Assembly: GCA_963678555.2 (NCBI GenBank)
Contig: CAXXJA010000001.1
Location: 1 to 64,000, forward strand
Direction of reading: 5' to 3'
DNA from: SABI01 sp963678555
GTDB taxonomy: Bacteria; Spirochaetota; Spirochaetia; Sphaerochaetales; Sphaerochaetaceae
Length of the DNA: 64,000 nucleotides
This document shows positions 15,984 to 24,689 of the stretch, one piece after another. Every line of letters begins with the position of its first letter. The first letter of the stretch is position 1. Made by a program: the position numbers and the translations under genes. The notes below the pieces were generated by a model. The model was not told the DNA's origin. It did no database searches and saw only the letters and a list, made by a program, of their open reading frames with translations.

Positions 15984-16025
15984 TTGACAAACATGAGTTT
16001 CAATGCAAGAATGTAAGCGGTAACA
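15984..16025 (+). promoter_or_regulatory. Promoter and LacI-type operator of the sugar ABC operon
   Basis: TTGACA (15984-15989), 17 bases, AAGAAT (16007-16012). TGTAAGCGGTAACA (16012-16025) starts at the end of the -10 box and is close to the classic LacI-family palindrome TGTAAGCGCTTACA, so bound repressor would block initiation. Confidence 0.7.
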
Positions 16026-16043
16026 AATTTACAGGAGGTTTTC

Positions 16044-17348
16044 ATGAAGAGAATAATGTTTCTTTTGATACTGGTAGTGGGCGTGGCATCATTGCTTATT
16101 GCCTCGGGTTCTCAGGAGGTTGAGGACAACGGGTTGGTTGAACTGGTGATCCCGCATTACAAAGCCGGTCAGAATGTCGGAGGGAAATTCTTCCTCCCTC
16201 AGGTAGAACGGTTCAATGCCTTGTATGAAGGCACGTATCGGATCGTGATAGAGGAACTGCCGCAGGACGGGTATCAGGACAAGATGAAACTGCTTGCACA
16301 GATGAACAAGTTGCCGGCTCTCATCGAAGGAGTGGGAGATACCGTCTGGTTCGAAGAGTATATGCTTGCCAATGACAGGGTTCAGGATCTCAAGCCGTGG
16401 CTGGATGCTCATCCGCAGGTGAAGGAACTGTTGCTAGACGATGCGTTGTCGTACAATACCCGTGATGGAAAAGTAGTATCTCTGCCTCTTGCCTTGGCTA
16501 GGCCTATCGGGCTGTTCTATAACAATACGATGATTCACCCATCAAGACCGATAGGTGAAATGACTCACGAAGAATTCCTGGATATGCTCAAAGATGAAAA
16601 GATCGCATTTATGACAAGCGAGAACGCGTGGACAACCAATCTTTTCTATACCTCACTCATCGCTGCCGAACCAGGTGGGGTTGAGATGCTTCAGAACGGG
16701 GTAGAGAACAAGATCTATGACTTTACCGGACCTATCTGGATAGACGCAACGACTAATCTGCAGTATGTTCTTCAGAACTATGCAAGCAGTAACACTCTCG
16801 GTGCCGCCTATGCGGATGCGGCGAACTCGTTCATGAGCAGGAACTCAGCAGTGATTCCCAATGGACCGTGGATGGTTGGTGATTTTGCTGCCGGTTCAGA
16901 GGATAAGTGGTCGAATGGGTTCTCCGGAGATCAGGTGTCGGGTGATGTCTATCCGGGTAATTTCGCCATTGCAAATGTCCGCGGCTATAACTGGTGGATT
17001 CCTAATGGCCTTCCAGAAAAAGAATTGGAAGCAGCGCTGGCCTTCCTCGAGTTCATGATGAGCCCTGCTGAACTGGAGGCTTTCATGCTGGTGGAAGGGG
17101 GAGTCGTGCCCAAACTGACTCCTTCTGAAGATTTCCTTGTCAGACAGAAGGAAAATCCAATTCTCGTTGATCTCGCTACGACGATCAATGAGGAAACTCG
17201 CTTAGCACCACTGTTCGGTGACGTAGTCCCAGGCTCTATCGCGAATATGGAATTCGGGAAACTGCTGCCGAAACTCATTGATGGTACATTCACCCCCCAA
17301 CAGTTCTGTGAAGAGCTTACTCGTAAAGCTGCAGAGACACGACTGTAG
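16044..17348 (+). CDS. Sugar ABC transporter substrate-binding protein, family 1 type (434 aa)
   Basis: ATG 16044 follows ACAGGAGG. The signal peptide MKRIMFLLILVVGVASLLIA ends in a Ser-Gly-Ser-Gln-Glu run typical of spirochaete binding proteins; no lipobox Cys is present. The mature part fits the bacterial extracellular solute-binding family 1 (maltose/multi-sugar type): VELVIPHYKAG, FNALYEGTYRIVIEELPQDG, LALARPIGLFYNNTMI, GPWMVGDFA and EFMMSPAELEAF. It would deliver a di- or oligosaccharide to the MalF/MalG-type permeases that follow. A hairpin between this gene and the permease likely raises its expression relative to them. Confidence 0.9.
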   Translation: MKRIMFLLILVVGVASLLIASGSQEVEDNGLVELVIPHYKAGQNVGGKFFLPQVERFNALYEGTYRIVIEELPQDGYQDKMKLLAQMNKLPALIEGVGDTVWFEEYMLANDRVQDLKPWLDAHPQVKELLLDDALSYNTRDGKVVSLPLALARPIGLFYNNTMIHPSRPIGEMTHEEFLDMLKDEKIAFMTSENAWTTNLFYTSLIAAEPGGVEMLQNGVENKIYDFTGPIWIDATTNLQYVLQNYASSNTLGAAYADAANSFMSRNSAVIPNGPWMVGDFAAGSEDKWSNGFSGDQVSGDVYPGNFAIANVRGYNWWIPNGLPEKELEAALAFLEFMMSPAELEAFMLVEGGVVPKLTPSEDFLVRQKENPILVDLATTINEETRLAPLFGDVVPGSIANMEFGKLLPKLIDGTFTPQQFCEELTRKAAETRL

Positions 17349-17365
17349 GACGCATCTACAGAATT

Positions 17366-17400
17366 ATGCTCTGTGTGTATTGCACAGAGCATTTCTATAA
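17366..17400 (+). terminator. Intercistronic hairpin (attenuator-like) after the binding-protein gene
   Basis: ATGCTCTGTG and CACAGAGCAT form a perfect 10-bp stem with a 7-base loop, followed by TTTCTATAA, 17 bases past the stop. Partial termination or 3'-end protection would give excess binding protein over permeases. The ATG at 17366 lies inside this stem and is therefore rejected as the permease start. Confidence 0.65.
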
Positions 17401-17419
17401 ATTGCAAGGAGAAAACAAA

Positions 17420-18301
17420 TTGACCATCAATAGAATCGAACGGAAGTATGTGCCCTTTGCCTATGCCTTTCTGATCCCTACTATCGCTGTGTTTCTTCTT
17501 TTCTATCTTATCCCCATCGTGACGGTAGTGCTTACAAGTTTCACGAGGTGGGACGGATTCAATACTCCGGTCTTCAACGGTCTAACGAACTATCTGAGAT
17601 TCTTCAGTCAGAGCAGTTTCCTGATCTCTTTGCGTAATCTGCTGTTATGGTCACTGATTGCAGCTACGCTCCATGTCGGTTTCGGTGTTCTTGTCGCCTT
17701 TATCCTGTTTCAGAAACCAAAGGGATGGAAAGCTGTCCGCGGTGTATACATGATTCCGAATATTGTGTCTTCAGCTGCTATGGCGATGATCTTCCGTTTC
17801 ATGTTCAACAACGATTTCGGCTTTTTAAACAGTATGATACGGCTGGTGAGCCCCTCTTTTCAGGTCAACTGGTTCTTCGAATCCCCATGGGCGTTCATCG
17901 CAATCACCCTGACCTGGCTGTTCTATGGTGCGATCATCACGCTCATTGTGCTTGGTGACCTTATGAGCATACCCTCTGATCTTCATGATGCAGCTAGGAT
18001 AGATGGGGCTACAGGGTTTCAGGCGGTTCTTCATATTCAGCTGCCTCTGTGCCGGTATGCCATCGGAACGAGTATCATACTCTCCATCACGTCCCGTATC
18101 GCCATGTATGAGGCAATAGCGTTGACGACAAGGGGTGGTCCGGGTGATGACACGATGAACATACCGATCATCCTGGTCAAGGCGATAACCGACTTTAACT
18201 ATGGGCTGGCAAATGCCGCAGCAGTGTTCATGTTCCTGATGGGCATATTCACGCTGTGGATCGTAAACAGACTTTTCAGGATGAATAATCCAATTTACTA
18301 G
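17420..18301 (+). CDS. Sugar ABC permease, MalF/UgpA type (293 aa)
   Basis: TTG 17420 is chosen as start: AAGGAG lies eight bases upstream and the family N-terminus begins here (LTINRIERKYVPFAYAFLIP), whereas ATG 17366 is in a hairpin. Six membrane helices are visible. The EAA loop DLHDAARIDGATGFQAVLHI followed by QLPLCRYA is the site that docks to the ATPase. It pairs with the next permease. No ATP-binding gene is in the operon, so a shared MsmK/MalK-type ATPase elsewhere would be needed. Confidence 0.9.
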   Translation: MTINRIERKYVPFAYAFLIPTIAVFLLFYLIPIVTVVLTSFTRWDGFNTPVFNGLTNYLRFFSQSSFLISLRNLLLWSLIAATLHVGFGVLVAFILFQKPKGWKAVRGVYMIPNIVSSAAMAMIFRFMFNNDFGFLNSMIRLVSPSFQVNWFFESPWAFIAITLTWLFYGAIITLIVLGDLMSIPSDLHDAARIDGATGFQAVLHIQLPLCRYAIGTSIILSITSRIAMYEAIALTTRGGPGDDTMNIPIILVKAITDFNYGLANAAAVFMFLMGIFTLWIVNRLFRMNNPIY

Positions 18302-18312
18302 GAGCCAGGCTC

Positions 18313-19167
18313 ATGTCAGATACTTCACACATCAGATACACGCTTAAAAAATCTGGAACAACGCTGTTCCTCTACATAATCATGCTGTTTGTCTTCCTGA
18401 TATCAGTGTTTCCAGTTCTCTGGGTGGTTATGTCCTCTTTCAAGGACAACTCGGCAATTCTCTCAAGTCCCTTCTCCCTGCCTGAACGGTTCGACTTCAC
18501 TCCGTTTGTTCAGGTCTTTACCCAATACAATTTCGGGATGTATACGATCAACTCACTTGTGATCGCATCGGTTGCGACGATTGTGTCCCTTATGATCTAT
18601 TCAATGGGTGCATATTCGATAGCGAAGTTCAGATTTCCGGGGAAAAACCTATTCTATCTGCTGTTCACACTGACACTTCTGGTGCCGCCTCATACGAAGG
18701 CGCAGCCGATATTCTCCTTGATAACATCACTGGGGCTGTCGGATACAAGGTTCGCTCTGATATTTGTCTATATCTCGTTCGGTATGGCAATCAGTATGTT
18801 CGTGATGAGAGTCTCTTTCATGTCCATCCCTGACTCATTAAACGAAGCCGCCTTCATCGAGGGTGCGAGTTTCTGGCGGGTCTATTGGTCAATCGATCTG
18901 CCTCTGGCAAAGACGGGTCTTGCCACCTCAGGGATCATGATGTTCTTGGGCAACTGGAACGAATATTTCTATGCTATGCTCCTGACAAGTTCCCCTCAGG
19001 TCCGCACGCTGCCACTTGCGCTTGCCTTCTTCACGGAAGCTTTCTCCTATGACTATACGCAAATGTTCGCTGCGCTGACGATCGTGATACTACCGGGCAT
19101 CATTATGTATATCATTACACAGGAACAGGTTCAGGCCAGCGTGGCCTCAACAGGTGTGAAGGGGTAG
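18313..19167 (+). CDS. Sugar ABC permease, MalG/UgpE type (284 aa)
   Basis: ATG 18313 is 11 bases after the previous stop, preceded by AGGAGCCAGG. Six membrane helices, with the first at about 18-40. The EAA motif is SLNEAAFIEGASFWRVYWSI followed by DLPLAKTGLATSG. The segment LFTLTLLVPPHTKAQPIFSL is typical of the MalG branch. It forms the second half of the membrane channel with the preceding protein. Its stop is two bases before the glycosidase start, so the three genes form one unit. Confidence 0.9.
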   Translation: MSDTSHIRYTLKKSGTTLFLYIIMLFVFLISVFPVLWVVMSSFKDNSAILSSPFSLPERFDFTPFVQVFTQYNFGMYTINSLVIASVATIVSLMIYSMGAYSIAKFRFPGKNLFYLLFTLTLLVPPHTKAQPIFSLITSLGLSDTRFALIFVYISFGMAISMFVMRVSFMSIPDSLNEAAFIEGASFWRVYWSIDLPLAKTGLATSGIMMFLGNWNEYFYAMLLTSSPQVRTLPLALAFFTEAFSYDYTQMFAALTIVILPGIIMYIITQEQVQASVASTGVKG

Positions 19168-19169
19168 TC

Positions 19170-21275
19170 ATGAGCATGCTTGTACATCGCCGAGAGGACC
19201 AGGTTTACCATGCCTACTACAGTTCAGAAACAGGGCTGGTTGACTGGATATCGCGGAATTACCCGTGTAAGAATGAGATTCAGGTTGCATCAGCGTATCA
19301 GAATTACGGTCTGCTGATTATGTTCTCCTCGGAGGGCTCAGTACGGATCCTTCCTTCACAAAGGAAAGAAAGGTATCGGGAGAGTAAAGAGTTCCTTCCC
19401 GGCAGGCGGGTTCGTCATACAGTTTCGGGCTCGTATGATATTCATTGCGCTTCCGGGACGAGACTGTCGATGGATGAGATATTTCTTGAATCTATACGAA
19501 GGATCAGAGTATTCCAGGAGGCAGGCAGGGAAACCTATCTGGAAGGCCTGCAGGATCATGAAACCGTATCCATTGTATCGTATGAACTCAGTTCAGAAGG
19601 AATATCCTGGGTAATAGAGCGGAACGTGAATGATCTGTTTGCCTATCGTGTGGAGATGTTCATCGGTGGAGCAGCTGTTCCTGAGTCGGAAACGACTTTT
19701 TCTATTGCTGCGGGTACCTATGCTATTACGCTCTCATTGCAGCTGGTCGGAACGTTTATCGATGAGGACTATGCCCCTTTGACTTCTCATCCTACGGAAC
19801 TGCTTACCTTGCAGGCTCAATTGAAGCTTGCACACCTGAAGCCCTTTTACCGCGATCTGGCTACCACCCAGCTCGAAGGTCTGAGTCTGCTGGCACGCAA
19901 GGGTAAGCTCCTCGCAGGAGGACCAAGGTTTTTTACCTACTTTGGCAGGGATACACTCATTTCCATTGCATTGCTCACAGGCAGTGTGGCGTCAGATATC
20001 GCTCTGCATGCATTCCGTTCAGTTCTTGAACGACTCTCGGTAAGAGGCGAGGTTGCCCATGAAGAGGTCCTCGGCGAGTATGCGGCATGTTTTTTAGGGC
20101 AGCGAACACCTCACACAGTACCGACACGGACAGCTATGAATGATTCATACGGGTCAGACGGTCTGCTGGACTATCATATGGTGGATGATGACTTCCTGTT
20201 TCCTGCGGTCATGGCTCACTGGAATGAGGTGGAAGGCACTCAAGATACCAAGAGGCTGCTCAGTGGCAGGTTTCAAAGTTCTACTGGAGAGATGCGAAGC
20301 GGATATGAGCTGCTGGGCAGGACGATAACCTACTGTTACAGTCGCATCAAGGAAGGGATAATACCGTACCATACCGCTGTGGAGGTTGGAGACTGGAGAG
20401 ACAGCCTTTCACATCAGGGAATCCGATACAGCTATGAAGTGAATGTCGGTCTGGGATTGAATTTTGTATCTGTGGCAAGGAACCTGGCCGAACAGCTCAG
20501 GGAACTTAAGCCCTTCCTTCCGGAGCAGATCTTCAATAGAGACGGAGAAGCTTCTTCTGTCGCCTTCAAAAAAGAAACCGAACGGTTTATCGTGCACATA
20601 CAACCCGGTGAGATCCGTGAACGGGTCAGGAGCTGGCTCGAATATGCAGGATTCAGCAATAATGAGCTCACTTCATTGCATCATAGACTCGATAGAATTC
20701 ATATTCCACCTGAGGGATACTCGTTCACAGCATTCGGTCTTGACCGGGAAAAGCTGCCTATAGAGGTACAGCATAATGATGTTGCTTTCACTCTTCTGTT
20801 CGGACAACCGTGTCTGGAGGAGCTCGATACCATCCTTCGTCCTCTTGAAACTCCCTTTCCCCTCGGACTGAAGACCGATGTAGGTATCCTTGTATCAAAC
20901 CCGGTTTTCGCCTCTGATCCACAGGTTTCAAGAGAGCTGAACCGCAGTCATTATCATGGTCTTGTTGTCTGGCCACTGATGAACAGTATTCTGTTTCACG
21001 GAATTCAGAACCAGTTGGAACGGCTAGATACCATGTACGCTTCGTCTCACCGTGAGCACATTATTGATTACCGGAATCGTCTAGAGAAGCTCAAGGCGTA
21101 CCTGATAGCACTGCACGAAAAAGTCAGTGAATTCAACTCAAGTGAGCTATGGACGTTCTCTCCGACTGAAACCGGGGATATACCGCTTGCGTTCGGTAAG
21201 GAGACAGGAAGCTCCACTGAATCAAACCCTATTCAGCTGTGGAGTTGTCTGGGATTTACCACACTTTTTCAGTAG
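19170..21275 (+). CDS. (alpha/alpha)6-barrel glycosidase, debranching-enzyme/GH63-like (701 aa)
   Basis: ATG 19170 follows GAAGGGG and is two bases after the permease stop. No signal peptide, so the enzyme is cytoplasmic and would act on sugar brought in by the transporter. Residues about 1-220 look like a beta-rich N-terminal domain; residues about 240-700 resemble the six-hairpin toroid: GGPRFFTYFGRDTLISIALL is the hallmark of glycogen-debranching and GH63-type enzymes, followed by EEVLGEYAACFL, HTAVEVGDWRDSL and SYEVNVGLGLNF. An exo-acting alpha-glucosidase or related activity is inferred; the catalytic acids cannot be fixed without structural alignment. Last gene of the LacI-controlled operon. 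Confidence 0.78.
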   Translation: MSMLVHRREDQVYHAYYSSETGLVDWISRNYPCKNEIQVASAYQNYGLLIMFSSEGSVRILPSQRKERYRESKEFLPGRRVRHTVSGSYDIHCASGTRLSMDEIFLESIRRIRVFQEAGRETYLEGLQDHETVSIVSYELSSEGISWVIERNVNDLFAYRVEMFIGGAAVPESETTFSIAAGTYAITLSLQLVGTFIDEDYAPLTSHPTELLTLQAQLKLAHLKPFYRDLATTQLEGLSLLARKGKLLAGGPRFFTYFGRDTLISIALLTGSVASDIALHAFRSVLERLSVRGEVAHEEVLGEYAACFLGQRTPHTVPTRTAMNDSYGSDGLLDYHMVDDDFLFPAVMAHWNEVEGTQDTKRLLSGRFQSSTGEMRSGYELLGRTITYCYSRIKEGIIPYHTAVEVGDWRDSLSHQGIRYSYEVNVGLGLNFVSVARNLAEQLRELKPFLPEQIFNRDGEASSVAFKKETERFIVHIQPGEIRERVRSWLEYAGFSNNELTSLHHRLDRIHIPPEGYSFTAFGLDREKLPIEVQHNDVAFTLLFGQPCLEELDTILRPLETPFPLGLKTDVGILVSNPVFASDPQVSRELNRSHYHGLVVWPLMNSILFHGIQNQLERLDTMYASSHREHIIDYRNRLEKLKAYLIALHEKVSEFNSSELWTFSPTETGDIPLAFGKETGSSTESNPIQLWSCLGFTTLFQ

Positions 21276-21287
21276 ATTGTCCTGAAC

Positions 21288-21429
21288 TCATTTCATGGTT
21301 TCCCGTAGAGAACACGGAACGTGAGAGGTCATCTGCACTCCAGATACCTCTCCCTGTGCATCGTATGAGAGTCTGATGCGTGTGCCGGTCCTGATCTCTT
21401 CTGTTTCTCCATCAGGGAAGTACTGCGTG
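21288..21429 (-). other. Conserved peptide frame downstream of the cyclase, shared with the remnant at 11.8 kb
   Basis: Just past the cyclase stop, an overlapping frame reads on for about 50 codons (NTQYFPDGETEEIRTGTRIR, then DAQGEVSGVQMTSHV). A similar peptide (DAQGEVSGQQKTSHF) follows the cyclase fragment near 11.85 kb. It may be the old C-terminus of a longer cyclase or of another gene lost by frameshift. No start codon or ribosome site supports a separate gene. Confidence 0.4.
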
Positions 21430-24141
21430 TTACGATGCCTCGACCCTGTTTCTGCCGGTACGCTTGGCAAGGTAGAGGTTGTCATCTGCTCGCTTGAACA
21501 GTGAATCCGGTGTGTCGTCGTTCTGCAATTCCGCGACCCCTATGCTTATGGTTATATGGTTGTCGTCATTCACAGTAACCTCTTGCATCACTTTCCTGCG
21601 TAGCTGTTCCGCAGCGTGCTTTGCTCCCTCAAGATCTGTTCCGGTCAAGTAAACAGCGAATTCCTCGCCACCGATTCTGTAGATATAATCCGTCGCCCGC
21701 TTATTGGAGGTTGCCACTGCCGATAGAGAGACAAGTACATCATCCCCTGTTTTGTGTCCATACGTATCATTTACTGATTTGAAATGATCGATGTCAAACA
21801 CAAGAAGAGAGAATGAGATTCCACTCCTTTTATGCTGTGCAAAGCACTCTTCAGTCTTGATGTTGAACGCCTGTCTGTTTCCGAGTTTTGTCAATACATC
21901 GCTGAGTGCCTGTTGTTCGAGGATCTTCATCATTTCATGCTGTTTCGTATTATCTTCAACAGTAAGGATGAATTGTCTGCCATCCGGGAAAAGTGCCACT
22001 GAGCATACCAGCCTCTTTTTCACATCGTTACCGGTGATCACGTCCTGCTCGATCAGTTCAGTGTTCCCGGTTTCTCTGACACGATCGAACACTGAAGTGT
22101 TGTGTGTGGCGAATTCTGATTGTGTATGAGCGGAGAACGGTTCTACAGGATGCTCCTCAGCCGGTATCCCGAGAATCTTCCTGTACTGGTGGTTCGTGTA
22201 GGTGTACTGCAGATCGAAATTGAGAAGAGCTATCCCGACAACGGCTGAGTTGAATATTGTGATGAGTTTCTGGTGTTCCACGCGGATACGGTCTTCCTCT
22301 TCCTTTTTCTCGGTGATATCCATATGGGTACCTATCATTCTCAGAGGTCTGCCGTCCGCATCCCGTTCAACAGCCAGGCCCCTGTCCAAGATCCATTTAT
22401 AGCTGCCGTCTCTGCACAGGACTCTGTGCTCGTTGATATACTGCTCTGTGTCGCCTTCGAAATACCGTCTCAGGTCTTCCTGCACCTGAGGCATATCTTC
22501 AGGGTGGACCCGTTTCTCCCACTCCTCAAGAGAGTCCTGTATCTCATCTTCTGCAAATCCGAGCATTTCCTTCCATCGTGGAGAGAAAAACACTTTCGAG
22601 CGTCGCACATCCCAGTCCCAAAGCCCTTCCTGACCGAACTCGATGGCGAACTTCCATCTGAAATCACTCTCCTTGAGTGCCTTTTCCTGTGCTTTCTGTT
22701 CAGTGATATCACGTACGATAGCGACAGCCTGCCAGGTATCATGTTTCTGTATCGAGCTAAATGAGAGTGAAATCACAAATTCCTGTCCGTCCTTATGCAG
22801 TCCATACAGTTCTATTGTCCTGCCGATTGCATTCCCGGTTCCTGTTTTCAGGAAATTCTGGAACGACGTGCGAAATTCCGCATGATACCTCTCAGGTGCA
22901 AGGAGGGCATGCAGGTTTTTCCCGAGGGCTTCCTGCTCAGAATAGCCGAATATCGTTTCGGCAGCTGGATTCCAGAAGCGGATCAGACCTTTCTCGTCCA
23001 TGGTGATGATGGCATCGAGACTCGTATCGGTGATCGTCCGTAATCTCTCTTCGTTCTCCACATGTTCGGTGATATCCTGAACTGTGCCCAGGATACCGAT
23101 TATGTTCCCCTGCTCATCAGGCATAGGATGTATAAAACTGCGTACCTGGGCAGGTTCTCCGTCTCCCCTGCGAATACGGTGACGAAGGGTATGGCCTGAA
23201 TTTCTCTCTATTGTATCAGCATATATTGCCATGAATGTTTTTCGATCTTCCGGATGGATATACTGGGTGATGCTCTCAAACGTTCCGTCAAACTGTACCC
23301 GGTCTATACGAAGAATCCGGTACATCTCATCACTTATCCTGAGCGTGCCCGTTTCAGTATCACGTACCCAGTACCCCAGTTGAGTGACTTTCTGGGCGTA
23401 TTCCAGGATCTTGTTCTTTTGAACGAGCTCCTTCTCATTCGCCTTTATCTGAGTGATATCCCTCACCGAAGAATAGATGATCTGTTCATCACCAATGGTT
23501 ATACGTGCGGTCATGACTGATGCTGTATAGGTTGATCCATCTTTTCGAGTGTGCTCTCTCTCGAGTTCAACAGCGTCCTCATTGATAGCTGCAATGATAT
23601 CCTTGTACGCGGAGAGGTCCTGTATGTGCTTGTCCCAATCCATGATGAACAGGTCTGACATTTCTTCATCTTCGTATCCGAGAAGAGTCTTCGCCCGCCT
23701 GTTATATTCAAGCAGTTTGCCATCAGTGGTTCGGAGGATGAAGATTGCATCAGTTGCCAGTTCCATTATGGTCTGATACCGTCTCTTCTCTGCTTCGAGC
23801 CGGTCATGCAGTTCTCTGAACTCACCTGCATGTTCAGCCTGGCAATCGATCATCCGACGGTACAGGCCGGCGAGTTTTCCGAACTCATCATGTCTGTTCT
23901 GTTCCATCTGCTCCAGTGAATCCTCTTCCGTTCTCTCTATTGCCGTGATCAGCCTGGAAAGCGGACGAATCTGGGTTCTTGCAAAGATCTGAGCAAGAAG
24001 AAAAACGATGAGGACCAGGGCAAGAAGAGGAAGAGCGAGGATACCGGGGCTGATCTGCCGGCCGCTCATTATTGCGAGAGAACCAAGCATGGCAAAGATC
24101 AGTACTATGATAAGGATATTGAACTTTTTGTTCAGCTTCAT
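21430..24141 (-). CDS. Membrane-anchored diguanylate cyclase with five PAS domains (903 aa)
   Basis: ATG 24141. Two membrane helices (about 8-26 and 33-52) are followed by a HAMP-like segment (residues 53-100) and five PAS/PAC modules starting near 115 (YQTIMELATDAIFIL), 240 (AQKVTQLGYWVRDTE), 365 (LRTITDTSLDAIITMDEKGL), 490 (FAIEFGQEGLWDWDVRRSKV) and 620 (LITIFNSAVVGIALLNFDLQ). The GGDEF domain occupies about 740-903, with active-site RIGGEEFAVYL and an intact inhibitory I-site RATD five residues before it. It should make cyclic di-GMP in response to a signal sensed by the PAS domains and be subject to product inhibition. No EAL domain. It converges on the glycosidase operon and is monocistronic. 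Confidence 0.93.
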   Translation of the reverse strand: MKLNKKFNILIIVLIFAMLGSLAIMSGRQISPGILALPLLALVLIVFLLAQIFARTQIRPLSRLITAIERTEEDSLEQMEQNRHDEFGKLAGLYRRMIDCQAEHAGEFRELHDRLEAEKRRYQTIMELATDAIFILRTTDGKLLEYNRRAKTLLGYEDEEMSDLFIMDWDKHIQDLSAYKDIIAAINEDAVELEREHTRKDGSTYTASVMTARITIGDEQIIYSSVRDITQIKANEKELVQKNKILEYAQKVTQLGYWVRDTETGTLRISDEMYRILRIDRVQFDGTFESITQYIHPEDRKTFMAIYADTIERNSGHTLRHRIRRGDGEPAQVRSFIHPMPDEQGNIIGILGTVQDITEHVENEERLRTITDTSLDAIITMDEKGLIRFWNPAAETIFGYSEQEALGKNLHALLAPERYHAEFRTSFQNFLKTGTGNAIGRTIELYGLHKDGQEFVISLSFSSIQKHDTWQAVAIVRDITEQKAQEKALKESDFRWKFAIEFGQEGLWDWDVRRSKVFFSPRWKEMLGFAEDEIQDSLEEWEKRVHPEDMPQVQEDLRRYFEGDTEQYINEHRVLCRDGSYKWILDRGLAVERDADGRPLRMIGTHMDITEKKEEEDRIRVEHQKLITIFNSAVVGIALLNFDLQYTYTNHQYRKILGIPAEEHPVEPFSAHTQSEFATHNTSVFDRVRETGNTELIEQDVITGNDVKKRLVCSVALFPDGRQFILTVEDNTKQHEMMKILEQQALSDVLTKLGNRQAFNIKTEECFAQHKRSGISFSLLVFDIDHFKSVNDTYGHKTGDDVLVSLSAVATSNKRATDYIYRIGGEEFAVYLTGTDLEGAKHAAEQLRRKVMQEVTVNDDNHITISIGVAELQNDDTPDSLFKRADDNLYLAKRTGRNRVEAS

Positions 24142-24689
24142 GGCAATACCTCATGGGATACACTGGTATAGATCTGGATGATCGTTCCGTGTTGCCTTTC
24201 AGAATATCATAACTCCGTATTGATTTATATGCGGGCAAGGCTGAATACTGCAGGATTTTCCCTGAGGATCCCAGTGAACTGAACTGTTACCCCGGTATGA
24301 CCCTGATACCTGCTGAGGACGTTCCTGTTCCTTCAGCAGAGAGGAAACCCGATAGCACGTGGTGCAGATCAGGGCAGCCGGGTCTCTTCTTTTCTGGAGT
24401 GAGTATCGTTTCCCCCGGCTGTTTCCCTGTGTGAAACGTATCGACCTGACGCCATGGCTCAGACCCTGCAGTTCAGTATGGGTGCAGCGGGTCAAGAGCG
24501 TCGTTTCAGCATGACATTCCGTAGAGGAATGTGATATATATCATCTCCGGAGCATGACAATTATCTGCATGAATACGTGACATTTGATATCTTTCGCGCG
24601 CTTGTGAACCCTCGTATCCTGAAACCGTCCTGAGTAGAAGGCTCAGGAGTGTGTACTGATTGAACACCTGTCGGGTGAAGGGGTTAACC
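24142..24689. other. Divergent intergenic region before the ribose-type ABC operon
   Basis: 548 bases without a supported gene. Two small stems are visible: ACATTCC-GTAGA-GGAATGT near 24512-24530 and CCTGAG-TAGAAGG-CTCAGG near 24630-24648, the latter in the leader of the ABC operon. A regulatory role is possible but not shown. Confidence 0.4.
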
